DNA from: Limnobacter alexandrii
GTDB lineage: Bacteria > Pseudomonadota > Gammaproteobacteria > Burkholderiales > Burkholderiaceae_B
Length of the DNA: 64,000 nucleotides
Assembly (NCBI RefSeq): GCF_005871185.1
Contig: NZ_SWKN01000014.1
Span: forward strand, 1 to 64,000
Direction of reading: 5' to 3'
The notes under the pieces are model-generated. The model worked only from the letters and a program-made list of their open reading frames with translations. It was not told where the DNA came from and made no database searches. This document shows, in pieces, positions 37,182-46,092 of this stretch; within the stretch, counting starts at the first letter, position 1; each line of letters opens with the position of its first letter. Made by a program: the position numbers and the translations under genes.

Positions 37182-38168
37182 TCAGGCCGTCCAAAACTCC
37201 TGCAGGGCCTTGGCCGTGCGGATCGGAATTTCAACCATGGGCAAGTGGCCCACGCCGTCAAAAAGTAACACATCCGCGTGGGGAATAATGGCTTGATAAG
37301 TGTAAGCGCCGGTGTAATGTACCAGCCGGTCTTCTTTGCCCCACATAATCAGGGTGGGCGCCTGCGTGGCCGACATGCCGGGGCCATTGGGATTGGGGGC
37401 ATTCACGAACATTTGGTGAAACAAATGCCGGTTCACATGGCGGCGATTGATCAGGTCTTGCGCCATCACCGGGGCCAACGCCAAAGCAATTGCCCGGTTG
37501 TGAATGGCCAGGCACATCAATGTGTGTGCACCCGCCAGGCTTTCAACAATCATCGGGTTGCGGCCCTCTTTCAGGCCCGCTTCAAATCGGGTGTGGTCAC
37601 TGCCCTTGCCGCCCGCCGGGTTCATCAAACACAGCGTTTGAACCAAATTCGCATGGCGCCCCGCCAACAAAGCAGACACCAAACCACCCACAGAGTTGCC
37701 CACCACATGGGCTTTGCCTGGCACGTGGTTTTCAATCCATGCGGCAACACGGGCCACTTGGTCGTCCAGCCCATAGGGCACATTGGCATTGAACTGGCTT
37801 TCGCCCCAACCAGGCAAATCAAGTACAAACAGGCGGTGCTGCTTCAACAAAAAAGGCACCAGCGACAACCAGTTTTCCTTGTTCGACGCAAAACCGTGCA
37901 GCAACACCACGGGTGTGCCTTCGGGGTTACCGCCTTCAAGCCACACCAGTTCATGGTCCAGCACTGTGGCCTGCTGGCGCTTAAGCCCGGAAAGGCCTGA
38001 ATGCAGTTTGTTGATCAGGGGCACCGCGCTGCGGTTTTTCCATTGGCGAATTTTCAAACCATGCGGCGGACGGGCCAGGCTCAGGTACTTGGGTGCAACA
38101 TCGTCAAGAAACGCAAGCTCAAGATGATGCATGCCGGCGAACTCTGTGCCAGTGCTGATATTGCCCAT
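37182..38168 (-). CDS. Alpha/beta hydrolase
   Basis: This 328-residue serine hydrolase has oxyanion segment LLHGFASNKENW, nucleophile elbow GNSVGG and a C-terminal GVGHLPMVE that supplies the catalytic histidine. The aspartate is probably in WGKEDRLV. A roughly 60-residue N-terminal extension precedes the fold. The pattern resembles C-C bond or ester hydrolases of the lipase/esterase group. The substrate cannot be inferred. Confidence 0.88.
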   Translation of the reverse strand: MGNISTGTEFAGMHHLELAFLDDVAPKYLSLARPPHGLKIRQWKNRSAVPLINKLHSGLSGLKRQQATVLDHELVWLEGGNPEGTPVVLLHGFASNKENWLSLVPFLLKQHRLFVLDLPGWGESQFNANVPYGLDDQVARVAAWIENHVPGKAHVVGNSVGGLVSALLAGRHANLVQTLCLMNPAGGKGSDHTRFEAGLKEGRNPMIVESLAGAHTLMCLAIHNRAIALALAPVMAQDLINRRHVNRHLFHQMFVNAPNPNGPGMSATQAPTLIMWGKEDRLVHYTGAYTYQAIIPHADVLLFDGVGHLPMVEIPIRTAKALQEFWTA

Positions 38169-38207
38169 GAATCTATATCTCCGGTGGAAATCAAACGTTT
38201 GTTTGTT

Positions 38208-38236
38208 TTATCGACTGTAACATCGCTTGATGTAAA
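38208..38236 (-). promoter_or_regulatory. Sigma-70 type promoter of the alpha/beta hydrolase gene
   Basis: On the minus strand TTTACA, 17 bases and CGATAA (or GATAAA at spacing 18) lie 40 bases before the ATG. Confidence 0.5.
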
Positions 38237-38315
38237 GGTATGGGCATGATGCCTTCCTGTCAACGATAAAAATAGAGGGGTTTTTACTAATTCAGGTGCT
38301 GAGTCTGTGGCTGAC

Positions 38316-38999
38316 TCACTCGTCATACGGCTGTATGCCTGTGGCAGTCAGCAGGTAGGCCGCATCGCCCAGTTCGCTGCTGAACTTGCTGGCGGTCAAT
38401 TCGCCCCACACCCAGTAAGCCTGCATGGCACCCACTGCGGGCTGAGGTTCGCTGAGTTTGACGTGAATGATTTGATTGGCAGGTGGTGGTGGCGTGTGAA
38501 TGCAGGCACCGAAATACGGCACCAGCAACAACTCGTCTACACCTTTTTCGCTTTGTTCAATCGGAATGGCAAAACCGGGAATGCGCACTTTTTTCCCGGT
38601 GTAGGCCGGGTTGATTGGGGCATCGTTCCAGGCTTTGCGCATCTTTTCCAGCGCCTCTTGAGCCTTTGGATCGTTGTCCTGCAGTTCAGCGATATTCATG
38701 CCGCGAAATGCAGCCATCGGGTCCCAATCGGCAGGCATCAAGTTGTCCCACTGCAACTCTGGAAAAGCGGGATCAAACTCGGTGGCCTTTTTGGGTGTGC
38801 CAGCCAGCCTGTCGCCCACCGCATATTCACCGTCGGTTGTGGCTGCATCGCTGGAAAGCTGGGCCAGTGTCTGTTCCAGTTGGGTAGCGCCCTTGGCGCT
38901 TTGGGCTGGTTTACCGAGAAACCAGGATGCAAGGCCATAGCCCAGTGCGGTCAGCACCACCACGGCCACGATCATCACCAATACCTTTCCAATTTTCAT
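38316..38999 (-). CDS. DUF3299 protein of the zinc-type ABC operon
   Basis: This 227-residue protein has an N-terminal membrane anchor or signal (about 5-25, VLVMIVAVVVLTALGYGL) and a DUF3299 domain (about 85-225). The domain contains VRIPGFAIPIE, then ELLLVPYFGACIHTPPPPANQIIHV, with Cys and His in a metal-site-like arrangement. The ATG at 38999 is chosen over a TTG six bases upstream. Such proteins are encoded last in operons with ZrgA-like proteins and a MacB-type ABC pair, as here. A zinc-related role is inferred from that. Confidence 0.88.
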   Translation of the reverse strand: MKIGKVLVMIVAVVVLTALGYGLASWFLGKPAQSAKGATQLEQTLAQLSSDAATTDGEYAVGDRLAGTPKKATEFDPAFPELQWDNLMPADWDPMAAFRGMNIAELQDNDPKAQEALEKMRKAWNDAPINPAYTGKKVRIPGFAIPIEQSEKGVDELLLVPYFGACIHTPPPPANQIIHVKLSEPQPAVGAMQAYWVWGELTASKFSSELGDAAYLLTATGIQPYDE

Positions 39000-39033
39000 G
39001 AACAATACACCTGCACGTTACTTCGCTGTTGAT

Positions 39034-40332
39034 TCAATTCGTTTTGGGGTTCAATCCATCTTGCAACTGGTTTCGATAGGCCTGAAACGCGGGCACAAGG
39101 CCCAACAAGCTGCCAAATGCGGCAAAAGCCAGCACTGCTATCAAACCCGTGGTCAACTCTGAAAGCCCCACAAGCTGCAATCCGAATTGTGCCTGAACCC
39201 AGGGTGCAAGTGCAGCACCGCCCAGCGCAAGTACCAATACGCCCAATGCAACACCCACCCACATTACCAATGCACTCTCGAGGAACAACAAACCAAACAC
39301 AGTGCGCGGCCCCGCGCCGGTTGAACGCAACACGGCCAACTCGCGCCTGCGCTGCCCCAAGGTCACCAACATGACGCTTGTCAGCCCCAGTGCACTGACC
39401 ACCGCCACCAAGGCCGCCACAAACAACAACACCCGTTCAACCACACCCACGGTTTGCCACAAAGTGCTTAAAGCCACACCGGGCAATATTGCACTGAGTG
39501 CTGCATCGGGCCGGTTTTCAAGCTCGCGCTGCATGCGAAACACCCCTGCCCTGTTGTTCAAACCCAGCAGCACGGCAGTGACTGACTTGGGCTGTAAGTT
39601 AAACCTGGTGACATACTCGGCAGGAATTTCTGCACCTGGCACTGGCACACCAGCGGCCCAGTCCACATGAATGGCCTCCATGCCCGCCAGGCTAATGTGC
39701 ACGCTTTGGTCAACAGGCGTGCCTGTGGCTTGCAACACACCCACCACCGTGAAAGGTTTGTCCGCATGGCTGGGTTCGGTCCGCTGAATTTGCATGCCAT
39801 GGCTTAACGCAATTTTATCGCCCACCTGGTGTTTCAGGCGTTTGGCCACCTCAGCGCCCAGCACCGCCTCAAACAACACGCTGGCGGGTTTACCCACGCT
39901 GTAATCTTCAAAAGAACGGCCTTGGGCAAACTGAAGGTTTTGCCTTGTGCCATACAAAAACTGGTCAAAATAAATTGCCTTGGTGCCCACCACGGCAAAG
40001 CCCCGGTATGAATCGCCCAGCGCAATGGGCAGGGCCGACTTCACACGGGGGTCTTGTTCCAGGCGCTCGAACTCGGCATAGGGCACATTGCGCGTGGCCT
40101 GGCCGATGCGAAAAACGCTGTAGAGCAACAGAGAAACCGGGCTTGTTTGTGCACCCACTATCAAATCGGTGCCCGCCACTGCATTTGAAAAACTGGCTTT
40201 GGCGCTTTGCCGCGCCAAATCGATGCCCAGCAACAGGCAAGTGGAGGTGATTACGCTGAGCAAGAGCAGCAACAAGCTGCCTTTGCGGCTCCAGGCACTG
40301 CGACTGGCCAACAAAAACAGGGTCTGTATCAT
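39034..40332 (-). CDS. ABC transporter permease (MacB/FtsX type)
   Basis: This 432-residue protein has one N-terminal transmembrane helix (about 16-38) and a large periplasmic domain (about 45-270). Three C-terminal helices carry the FtsX domain motifs (LVAVVSALGLTSVMLVTLGQRRRELAVLRSTGAGP). The ATG at 40332 overlaps the ATPase stop by four bases (ATGA). A GTG nine bases upstream is less likely. With its ATPase and ZrgA-like partner it probably belongs to a zinc-responsive system. Confidence 0.92.
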   Translation of the reverse strand: MIQTLFLLASRSAWSRKGSLLLLLLSVITSTCLLLGIDLARQSAKASFSNAVAGTDLIVGAQTSPVSLLLYSVFRIGQATRNVPYAEFERLEQDPRVKSALPIALGDSYRGFAVVGTKAIYFDQFLYGTRQNLQFAQGRSFEDYSVGKPASVLFEAVLGAEVAKRLKHQVGDKIALSHGMQIQRTEPSHADKPFTVVGVLQATGTPVDQSVHISLAGMEAIHVDWAAGVPVPGAEIPAEYVTRFNLQPKSVTAVLLGLNNRAGVFRMQRELENRPDAALSAILPGVALSTLWQTVGVVERVLLFVAALVAVVSALGLTSVMLVTLGQRRRELAVLRSTGAGPRTVFGLLFLESALVMWVGVALGVLVLALGGAALAPWVQAQFGLQLVGLSELTTGLIAVLAFAAFGSLLGLVPAFQAYRNQLQDGLNPKTN

Positions 40333-41012
40333 GCCTGCCACTGCTCCATGCGCTGGCGCCTTGCGCAGTGCCGGGCCAAATCGGGGTTGTGACTAACCAG
40401 CAACACTGCAGTATTTTGCTGTGCGGCCTGCCCAAGCAGCAGCTGAACAAATTGTGCCTGATGGCCCGCATCAAGTGCCGAGGTGGGCTCGTCGGCAATG
40501 ATCAAATCGGGTTGTCCAATCAAGGCCCGTGCGGCAGCCACGCGCTGCTGTTGCCCAACCGACAAGGTGGACACGGCTTGATCAAGGTACTTGCCCATGC
40601 CCAGGGCATCCAGAAGGTTCTGGGCAGCCTGGTTCACAGAAACACTGTGCTTCAGTGCGTTGCGTTTGCGGCGTTTTGAAAACTTGCAAGGCAGGGTGAC
40701 GTTGTCAAGCACACTCAAATAGCTGAGCAAATTGAATTGCTGAAACAGAAAACCAATGTGGTCAACCCGCATGGAATCGCATTGACTGGCCGACAAAGCG
40801 CCCAGGTTTTGGCCCATCAAACAGACCTCGCCACTTTGTGGCAACAGCACGCCTGCCATCAAATTTAGCAGGGTGGTTTTGCCGCTGCCACTGTCACCTT
40901 CCAGAAAAACCGTGTCGCCGGCCTGCATGGAAAACTCGGGAACCCTCAGCTCAAACCCGCTGTTGGCGTATTTGAAAGCAATGTTCTCGCAGTGAAGAAC
41001 TGCTGCGGTCAT
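40329..41012 (-). CDS. ABC transporter ATP-binding protein
   Basis: This 227-residue ATPase of the LolD/MacB group has Walker A GDSGSGKTTLL, a signature-type LSVGQQQRVAAARALIGQ and Walker B DLIIADEPTSALD, followed by the H-loop LLVSHNPDLA. Its ATG overlaps the preceding ZrgA-like gene, and its stop overlaps the permease start. Three proteins are thus translationally coupled. Confidence 0.95.
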   Translation of the reverse strand: MTAAVLHCENIAFKYANSGFELRVPEFSMQAGDTVFLEGDSGSGKTTLLNLMAGVLLPQSGEVCLMGQNLGALSASQCDSMRVDHIGFLFQQFNLLSYLSVLDNVTLPCKFSKRRKRNALKHSVSVNQAAQNLLDALGMGKYLDQAVSTLSVGQQQRVAAARALIGQPDLIIADEPTSALDAGHQAQFVQLLLGQAAQQNTAVLLVSHNPDLARHCARRQRMEQWQA

Positions 41013-41602
41013 TGAACCACCAAGGTGCTCTGTTTGGGGGTGAGGCTTACGCCAATCTGCCCCGTGGGAAACAGGGCCTGGACTTCAATTTTCTCGAAGC
41101 CAGAAAACTGGCGAAACACGCGCACATCGATGACCTTGAGTTTGGCCGGCTCGGCACATTCAAACTCGTAAGCGGCACGGAAGTCGGCATGCCCGTCTTC
41201 GGACGCGTGATGCTTGTGATCATCACCGGGACCATGACTGTGGGGATTCAGCACATCGGAATACAGTTTGTAGGACGTCCTTTTGCACTGGGCCTCGGGC
41301 GAGAATGCAAACATGCCATTGGCCTGCAACAGTGACTTCACCCTGCGGGCCTTGACCTTTTCCGCATCGGTTTTCGGGCTGTGCTCGAACCCAAGCACAT
41401 TTTCCAAAGGCGAATACAGACTGATGAAAAGGCCATTGCCGTCCAGCACCACTTCAAGCTCGCCAGCGCCATGCACATGCGCCGCGTCGTTGTGTCGGGA
41501 GTGACTGTGCCCACTTCCAGCCCAGGCGTTTCCACCCAACAAGGCCAATGCGGCAATGGTGGCCAGTTGACCAATCCGGGTTCGAACTACATGCTGTGTC
41601 AT
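41009..41602 (-). CDS. ZrgA-like zinc uptake protein (DUF2796)
   Basis: This 197-residue periplasmic protein has a signal peptide (about 1-28, ending NAWA). A histidine-rich stretch GSGHSHSRHNDAAHVHGAGE and a second one, HSHGPGDDHKHHASEDGHAD, flank the DUF2796 domain. Such His/Asp loops bind zinc. The ATG at 41602 has AAAGGGA upstream; the frame continues 24 codons further without a ribosome site. In Vibrio and Pseudomonas the family sits in zinc-starvation (Zur) operons with an ABC pair and DUF3299, exactly the arrangement here. I see no clear Zur box upstream. Confidence 0.88.
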   Translation of the reverse strand: MTQHVVRTRIGQLATIAALALLGGNAWAGSGHSHSRHNDAAHVHGAGELEVVLDGNGLFISLYSPLENVLGFEHSPKTDAEKVKARRVKSLLQANGMFAFSPEAQCKRTSYKLYSDVLNPHSHGPGDDHKHHASEDGHADFRAAYEFECAEPAKLKVIDVRVFRQFSGFEKIEVQALFPTGQIGVSLTPKQSTLVVQ

Positions 41603-41680
41603 GAATGTCCCTTTGTTGTATTTCGTTGTGTCGACCAATAGACCCACCGCTTGGGCAAGAGGTTCCCGAAGCAAACCCGC

Positions 41681-42496
41681 CTACACTGGCCCGAATTCGC
41701 GCCAGAAACCCTTGTAAATGGCTTGTTCTGCATCACCACGCTTTTCCAGCGGACAGGCCAGGCGGACAATCATTTTATGCGCCAATTCATTGTAGGCTTG
41801 CCAGAACACCTCGGGTTTTGCGCCGGGCAAATCCACAAATTCCGACACCTCAATCCGGTCAAAATACTGATCGGCCTCTTCAAGCCAACTGGCCGACACT
41901 GCATTGGCCACTTGCAGGGCCACCTGCTCGGCCCGCGCCGTGTCGGCTTTGAAGGGCAGAATGATTTCAATGGTGTACAAACTGAATTTGCCCAACATGG
42001 ACAAATGCTTGATGGTTTGTGTCAACACCATGGCGTTGGGCACGGCAAGGCGACGCCCCGTGTATTTGCCCGACATGCCTATTTCAAACAGCTTGGTGCT
42101 GAGCAAATCGATGTCAATTACCCGGCCATTTTGTGTGCCAATTTCGATGTAATCGCCAATCCGGAACGGCTTGGACAGTGAAATATTCACATAACCCAGC
42201 AAGCTGAGCACCACTTCCTTGCCAGTAATGATCATTGCACCTGCAATGGCCACCACACTGAGAAACGCACCCGTAATTTGCGAGGCCCACACCGAAATCA
42301 GCAGAAAAAACACCGACATTCGAACCAGGTTCTTCAAGAAAACAAGTTGCGAGCGCGCCTTTTCAGGGTGATAGGGGTGGAGTTTGCGCAGCGACCAGGA
42401 CAAAGCCCGGTTTACAAAGAAACCGCTGGCCATCAACCCGAAGGTGATGGCCAGTTTGATCAAAAACAGGGTGGTGGGATCTTTCAGTAATTCCAT
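41681..42496 (-). CDS. MscS-family mechanosensitive channel
   Basis: This 271-residue protein has an N-terminal helix, two further transmembrane helices and the MscS beta domain. The pore-lining and beta regions are visible as VVAIAGAMIITGKEVVLSLLGYVNISLSKPFRIGDYIEIG, with NGRVIDIDLLSTKL after it. Small MscS channels release solutes on hypo-osmotic shock, which fits an ectoine-producing cell. The ATG at 42496 is preferred, since the upstream part of the frame overlaps the next gene. Confidence 0.92.
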   Translation of the reverse strand: MELLKDPTTLFLIKLAITFGLMASGFFVNRALSWSLRKLHPYHPEKARSQLVFLKNLVRMSVFFLLISVWASQITGAFLSVVAIAGAMIITGKEVVLSLLGYVNISLSKPFRIGDYIEIGTQNGRVIDIDLLSTKLFEIGMSGKYTGRRLAVPNAMVLTQTIKHLSMLGKFSLYTIEIILPFKADTARAEQVALQVANAVSASWLEEADQYFDRIEVSEFVDLPGAKPEVFWQAYNELAHKMIVRLACPLEKRGDAEQAIYKGFWREFGPV

Positions 42497-42501
42497 GCCT
42501 G

Positions 42502-45500
42502 CTATGGTAACAGGGGAAGGCCTCCAATCAAGGGCAAACCACCGCCTGAACTGTTGCCTTCCTGGCATGCATCTGCATTCTGGTAGCTGGCGTCGATCAC
42601 TTGGTCAATCCATTGATTGATCAGTGCCACACCTTCGGTGTGAACCACGCTGCGTGCCAGCGGTGGCATTTTCGCAGCCAGCTCCACGGCCTCGGGGCCC
42701 ATGCGATAAGGCACAATGGAATCGCTCGACATGGCCGGGTGAATGTCATAAGTGCGGGTGCCCCGCCCTTCCGAGCCACTGGCCGTTGGCTTTTTACAAA
42801 TACCATAGGTGCTGTCCACCGCCCGGAACACATCCACATAGAAGCCCGTGTTGGAGGCCTGCCCATTCACGTTGTGGCAATGCGCACAGTTCACTTCCAG
42901 GTAAGCACGCGCGCGCGCCTCAATGTCACCTTTCGAATTGGCTGGCATGCCTGAATCGCCCGGATTGTTGAACCTCGGAATGTGGTTCACGTTGGTGGCC
43001 ACCTGGCGCTGATCCAGATTAAAACTGCTGGGGCAACCATTCATCAAACCGGTTTCGCACATGAACTTCAACTGGTTTTTGCCACTGACCGGGTGTTGGG
43101 CCTGACCGGTGAACAAGGGTGATTCATTCAAATAGGCACGGTTCAAATTGCGTGGCTTGGGGCCAATCGGTGCCGAACCGGGGTCCACATCATTGTTGCT
43201 GTGGCAAATGGCGCATTGGCTGGCATTGGGGAACATGTAGGCATTGGTGCTGCCCACCTGCCGCTTGCCAGAATCCACGTCCACATAGTCCCAGGTAGCC
43301 GCCGCGCTTCCACCAAACTGGGTCAGCACCGCCTTGCGTTTGCCATTGCCCGCATCTTGCCAAATGTACTCCAGCGCTTCCCAATAGTTTTGACCATCGG
43401 TGCGTTGGCGCTTGATCAGCAAGCGTGTTTCATAAGGCGTTTCACGTGCGGCGGGTTGATCCACGAAGGAGAAAGTTTTCACAATGATGGTGCCCACCGG
43501 AAACTCGATGGTGGAATTCACGCGGCTTTCTTCGTCTTCCAGGAAGCGGGCCTGCTTGCCCTCCGGAATAAACATCACGCGGTGCTTGATGGAGTAATCG
43601 CTGAACAGTTTGCTGTTCAACACATACGGCATGCCCTGCCCGTTGGGTCGGCTGGCCGGGTTTTGATCATCGGCAAACAGGTTGTACTGGGCCAAATCAG
43701 GGCAGTTCACTTGCGCTGCGGCCTCGTTAACTACGCCTGCCTTCAAGGGCACCTCACACAAAGCCTTCACAGCCTCTGCGGTAGGCTCGGGCGCAAACTG
43801 GCCACTGGGCACAAAGGGCTCGAATTCAAAGTCGGGCAAGCGCGGCAAATCTGCGCCAAAGCGGGCCATGCAATCGTGTTTGCTGATGTCGAACTCACTG
43901 GGCAACAGCGGGATGCCTGTGGCAATCGACTGAATGTATTCGAGCGACAAATTGGCTGTAGGGTCGTTGGTGTTCAGGTTGATCACCGCATCCAGGCCGC
44001 GAGTGCCGTGGAAGTTGGAAAAGGCCAAACTGTCTGAACCAAAATTGTTGTTGGGGTTGATACAGCTGAACCACCAGGCTGGCACTTTGCGTTGGCCGTT
44101 GGTCTCGAACTTGTATTTGTTGTAGCGGCAACTGGGGTTGGGGTTGTGGTTGCCCTGAATGGGTTTTCCATCGGCATCCACGGCTACATTGTCGCCATTG
44201 CGGTCTTTGGGCAAATCGCAACTGCTGTTCAGCGTGTCGGTATAGCCGTCCCACACAATGTGCGCACCCCGGTAACCACCCCCACCCAAGGCGTTTTTCA
44301 AACCCACCACCGCCGGAAAGGCGCTGGTTACCTGCCCACCTTGAGTGGCCAGAATGGATGCAAAGTCTGGCTGCGGCAAATCATTGCCATTGTTGATGAA
44401 GGTGTTGTCAAAAATGTTCACCGCCTCGGAGTACACATCCATTCGACGATCGCCGTTCTCGCCCAGCAAATCATAGCTGGTCAAAATAATGCCAGCGGTG
44501 CCGTTGTTCTCGAACACGTTGTCGTAAATATCAATTTTGTCGTAAGCCAGCGTAATCAGGCCTGAACCACGCGGCACGTTGGCCACGATCGAACCGGGCA
44601 CGGCAAAGTTGTAGGTGTTGTTGTTGCGGGAAATGTTGTTGTACACCCGTGAGCGCGAGCCATACTGCGTCAGGTTGTCCAGGTCGTAGACCAGAAAACC
44701 ACCGGAATTGCATTCGGCCAGGTTCTCGGAATATTCACCATCCACCACGTTCTCAATCTCGAACCCGAACACGTTGAAGGCTGCCCGGCTTTTGCGAATT
44801 TTGGCAATGTTGGTTTGGCCCACATAAATGCCGGCATCAGAGGCACCAATACTTTCAGTTTCTTCAACCAAAATGTTACGGCTTTCAACCGGGTAAATGC
44901 CGTAGCGGCCAGACGCCGTGCTTACCGTGTAGTCAGGCGAAGTGTTGTCGGTTTCCAGCGGGTTGGGGTTGGCCGGGTTGTGGCGTGCAGGGTCCGTACA
45001 GGCCACCTTGATTTCATCGCGGAAGTTGGCCGCAGTAATTGGGCGCTCTTCGGGCAACTTGCGGCCGCTGCTCCAAATGGCACGTACTTTCTTCAAGGTA
45101 CCGTGGTTGACGCCCTTCATTTTGAAGGCATCACCCGGTGAATCACCAATGGTCAGGTTGCGCACAGTAATTCCGCGCACGTTCGACGCCAGAAAGCCCT
45201 CTTGCGAGGTGCTGTCGCGAAAAGACAGGAAGGTTTCGTCCATGCCACAGCCTTCAATGATCACATCCTCGGTGGTTGTAATCTGAATGCCGGTTTTCAA
45301 ATCGAAAAAGCCGCAGTCAAACCGCAAAATGTCTTTGGGCTTGAGCTGCACCATGGCCTTGACCATTTCCTCGGTGGCATTCGGCCCGGGCTCGATCAGG
45401 AACACCCTGCCCGTAGACTCGGCCGGGTTGATCACCGTGCCTCCACCAGCGGTATTGGTGGGGTCATCGCCGCCTGAAGACAAGCATGCGCTGAGCGCCA

Positions 45501-45552
45501 GTGTGGACAGGGAAAGGAGTACTGCTTGCAGTGCACGTTTGGAGTGAGCCAC
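42502..45552 (-). CDS. Lipoprotein fusing a parallel beta-helix domain to a diheme cytochrome c domain
   Basis: This 1016-residue protein has a signal peptide with lipobox LSAC (near residue 22) and a parallel beta-helix region (about 45-420). The helix region shows repeated short strands and NNxxxNNxTY-type turns. After a linker comes a cytochrome-like half with heme motifs CAICH (about 780) and CAHCH (about 889). These match the families TIGR03805 and TIGR03806, usually encoded as adjacent genes (as in Shewanella). The GTG at 45552 has GAGG six bases upstream, better than the ATG 27 bases earlier. The C-terminus repeats GGLPLIGGLPLLP. Function of the pair is unknown. Confidence 0.88.
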   Translation of the reverse strand: MAHSKRALQAVLLSLSTLALSACLSSGGDDPTNTAGGGTVINPAESTGRVFLIEPGPNATEEMVKAMVQLKPKDILRFDCGFFDLKTGIQITTTEDVIIEGCGMDETFLSFRDSTSQEGFLASNVRGITVRNLTIGDSPGDAFKMKGVNHGTLKKVRAIWSSGRKLPEERPITAANFRDEIKVACTDPARHNPANPNPLETDNTSPDYTVSTASGRYGIYPVESRNILVEETESIGASDAGIYVGQTNIAKIRKSRAAFNVFGFEIENVVDGEYSENLAECNSGGFLVYDLDNLTQYGSRSRVYNNISRNNNTYNFAVPGSIVANVPRGSGLITLAYDKIDIYDNVFENNGTAGIILTSYDLLGENGDRRMDVYSEAVNIFDNTFINNGNDLPQPDFASILATQGGQVTSAFPAVVGLKNALGGGGYRGAHIVWDGYTDTLNSSCDLPKDRNGDNVAVDADGKPIQGNHNPNPSCRYNKYKFETNGQRKVPAWWFSCINPNNNFGSDSLAFSNFHGTRGLDAVINLNTNDPTANLSLEYIQSIATGIPLLPSEFDISKHDCMARFGADLPRLPDFEFEPFVPSGQFAPEPTAEAVKALCEVPLKAGVVNEAAAQVNCPDLAQYNLFADDQNPASRPNGQGMPYVLNSKLFSDYSIKHRVMFIPEGKQARFLEDEESRVNSTIEFPVGTIIVKTFSFVDQPAARETPYETRLLIKRQRTDGQNYWEALEYIWQDAGNGKRKAVLTQFGGSAAATWDYVDVDSGKRQVGSTNAYMFPNASQCAICHSNNDVDPGSAPIGPKPRNLNRAYLNESPLFTGQAQHPVSGKNQLKFMCETGLMNGCPSSFNLDQRQVATNVNHIPRFNNPGDSGMPANSKGDIEARARAYLEVNCAHCHNVNGQASNTGFYVDVFRAVDSTYGICKKPTASGSEGRGTRTYDIHPAMSSDSIVPYRMGPEAVELAAKMPPLARSVVHTEGVALINQWIDQVIDASYQNADACQEGNSSGGGLPLIGGLPLLP

Positions 45553-45651
45553 GTCCAACCTCGATCTTGTTATATGCATATGAGAAAAAACTGCTTGCCT
45601 GTACCTGTTACCACGCTAGAATCAGATTGGATTTGGCATTGTGTCGGCTAA

Positions 45652-45680
45652 TTGACACTGCATGCGTCATGATTCATATT
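45652..45680 (+). promoter_or_regulatory. Sigma-70 type promoter of the cytochrome-FCSD operon
   Basis: TTGACA, 17 bases and CATATT lie 55 bases before the cytochrome ATG, in the divergent gap. The -35 is a perfect match and the -10 matches 4/6 positions. Confidence 0.55.
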
Positions 45681-45734
45681 CGACCCGTAACGTGAACAAA
45701 AGCATTCACTCAAATAAGAACCGGAGGGACAGCA

Positions 45735-46082
45735 ATGACTGATTTGAAACAACGCGCCGCACGCCTGCTGGCGGGCATGGCACTGGCTGGCAGTGGCTTG
45801 CTGTTGGGCACTGGCGCCATCGCCAACGAAATGACACCCGAGAAAAAACTGCAGGCCGCCAGCCTGGCTGCCACTTGCGCCAACTGCCACGGCACCAACG
45901 GCGTAGGCGTGCAAGGCAGCGCAGTCACCGGGCTTGCCAACCTGAGTGTGGAATACATCAAAACCAATATGATCTGGTTTAAAACCGGGCAGCGCCCCGC
46001 CACCGTGATGCATCAACTTGCCAAGGGCTACACCGACGAGCAAATCGACATCATCGCCAACTACCTCGGCAAAAAAGACTAA
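45735..46082 (+). CDS. Monoheme c-type cytochrome (FCSD partner)
   Basis: This 115-residue class I cytochrome has a signal peptide (about 1-30, ending IAN) and one heme motif, CANCH, near residue 48. A distal methionine is available in the second half (KTNMIWFKTGQRPATVMHQL). Its gene precedes the flavoprotein gene by ten bases, the arrangement of fccA-fccB, where the cytochrome accepts electrons from sulfide oxidation. GGAGGG lies six bases before the ATG. Confidence 0.92.
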   Translation: MTDLKQRAARLLAGMALAGSGLLLGTGAIANEMTPEKKLQAASLAATCANCHGTNGVGVQGSAVTGLANLSVEYIKTNMIWFKTGQRPATVMHQLAKGYTDEQIDIIANYLGKKD

Positions 46083-46092
46083 GGAGCGCACC

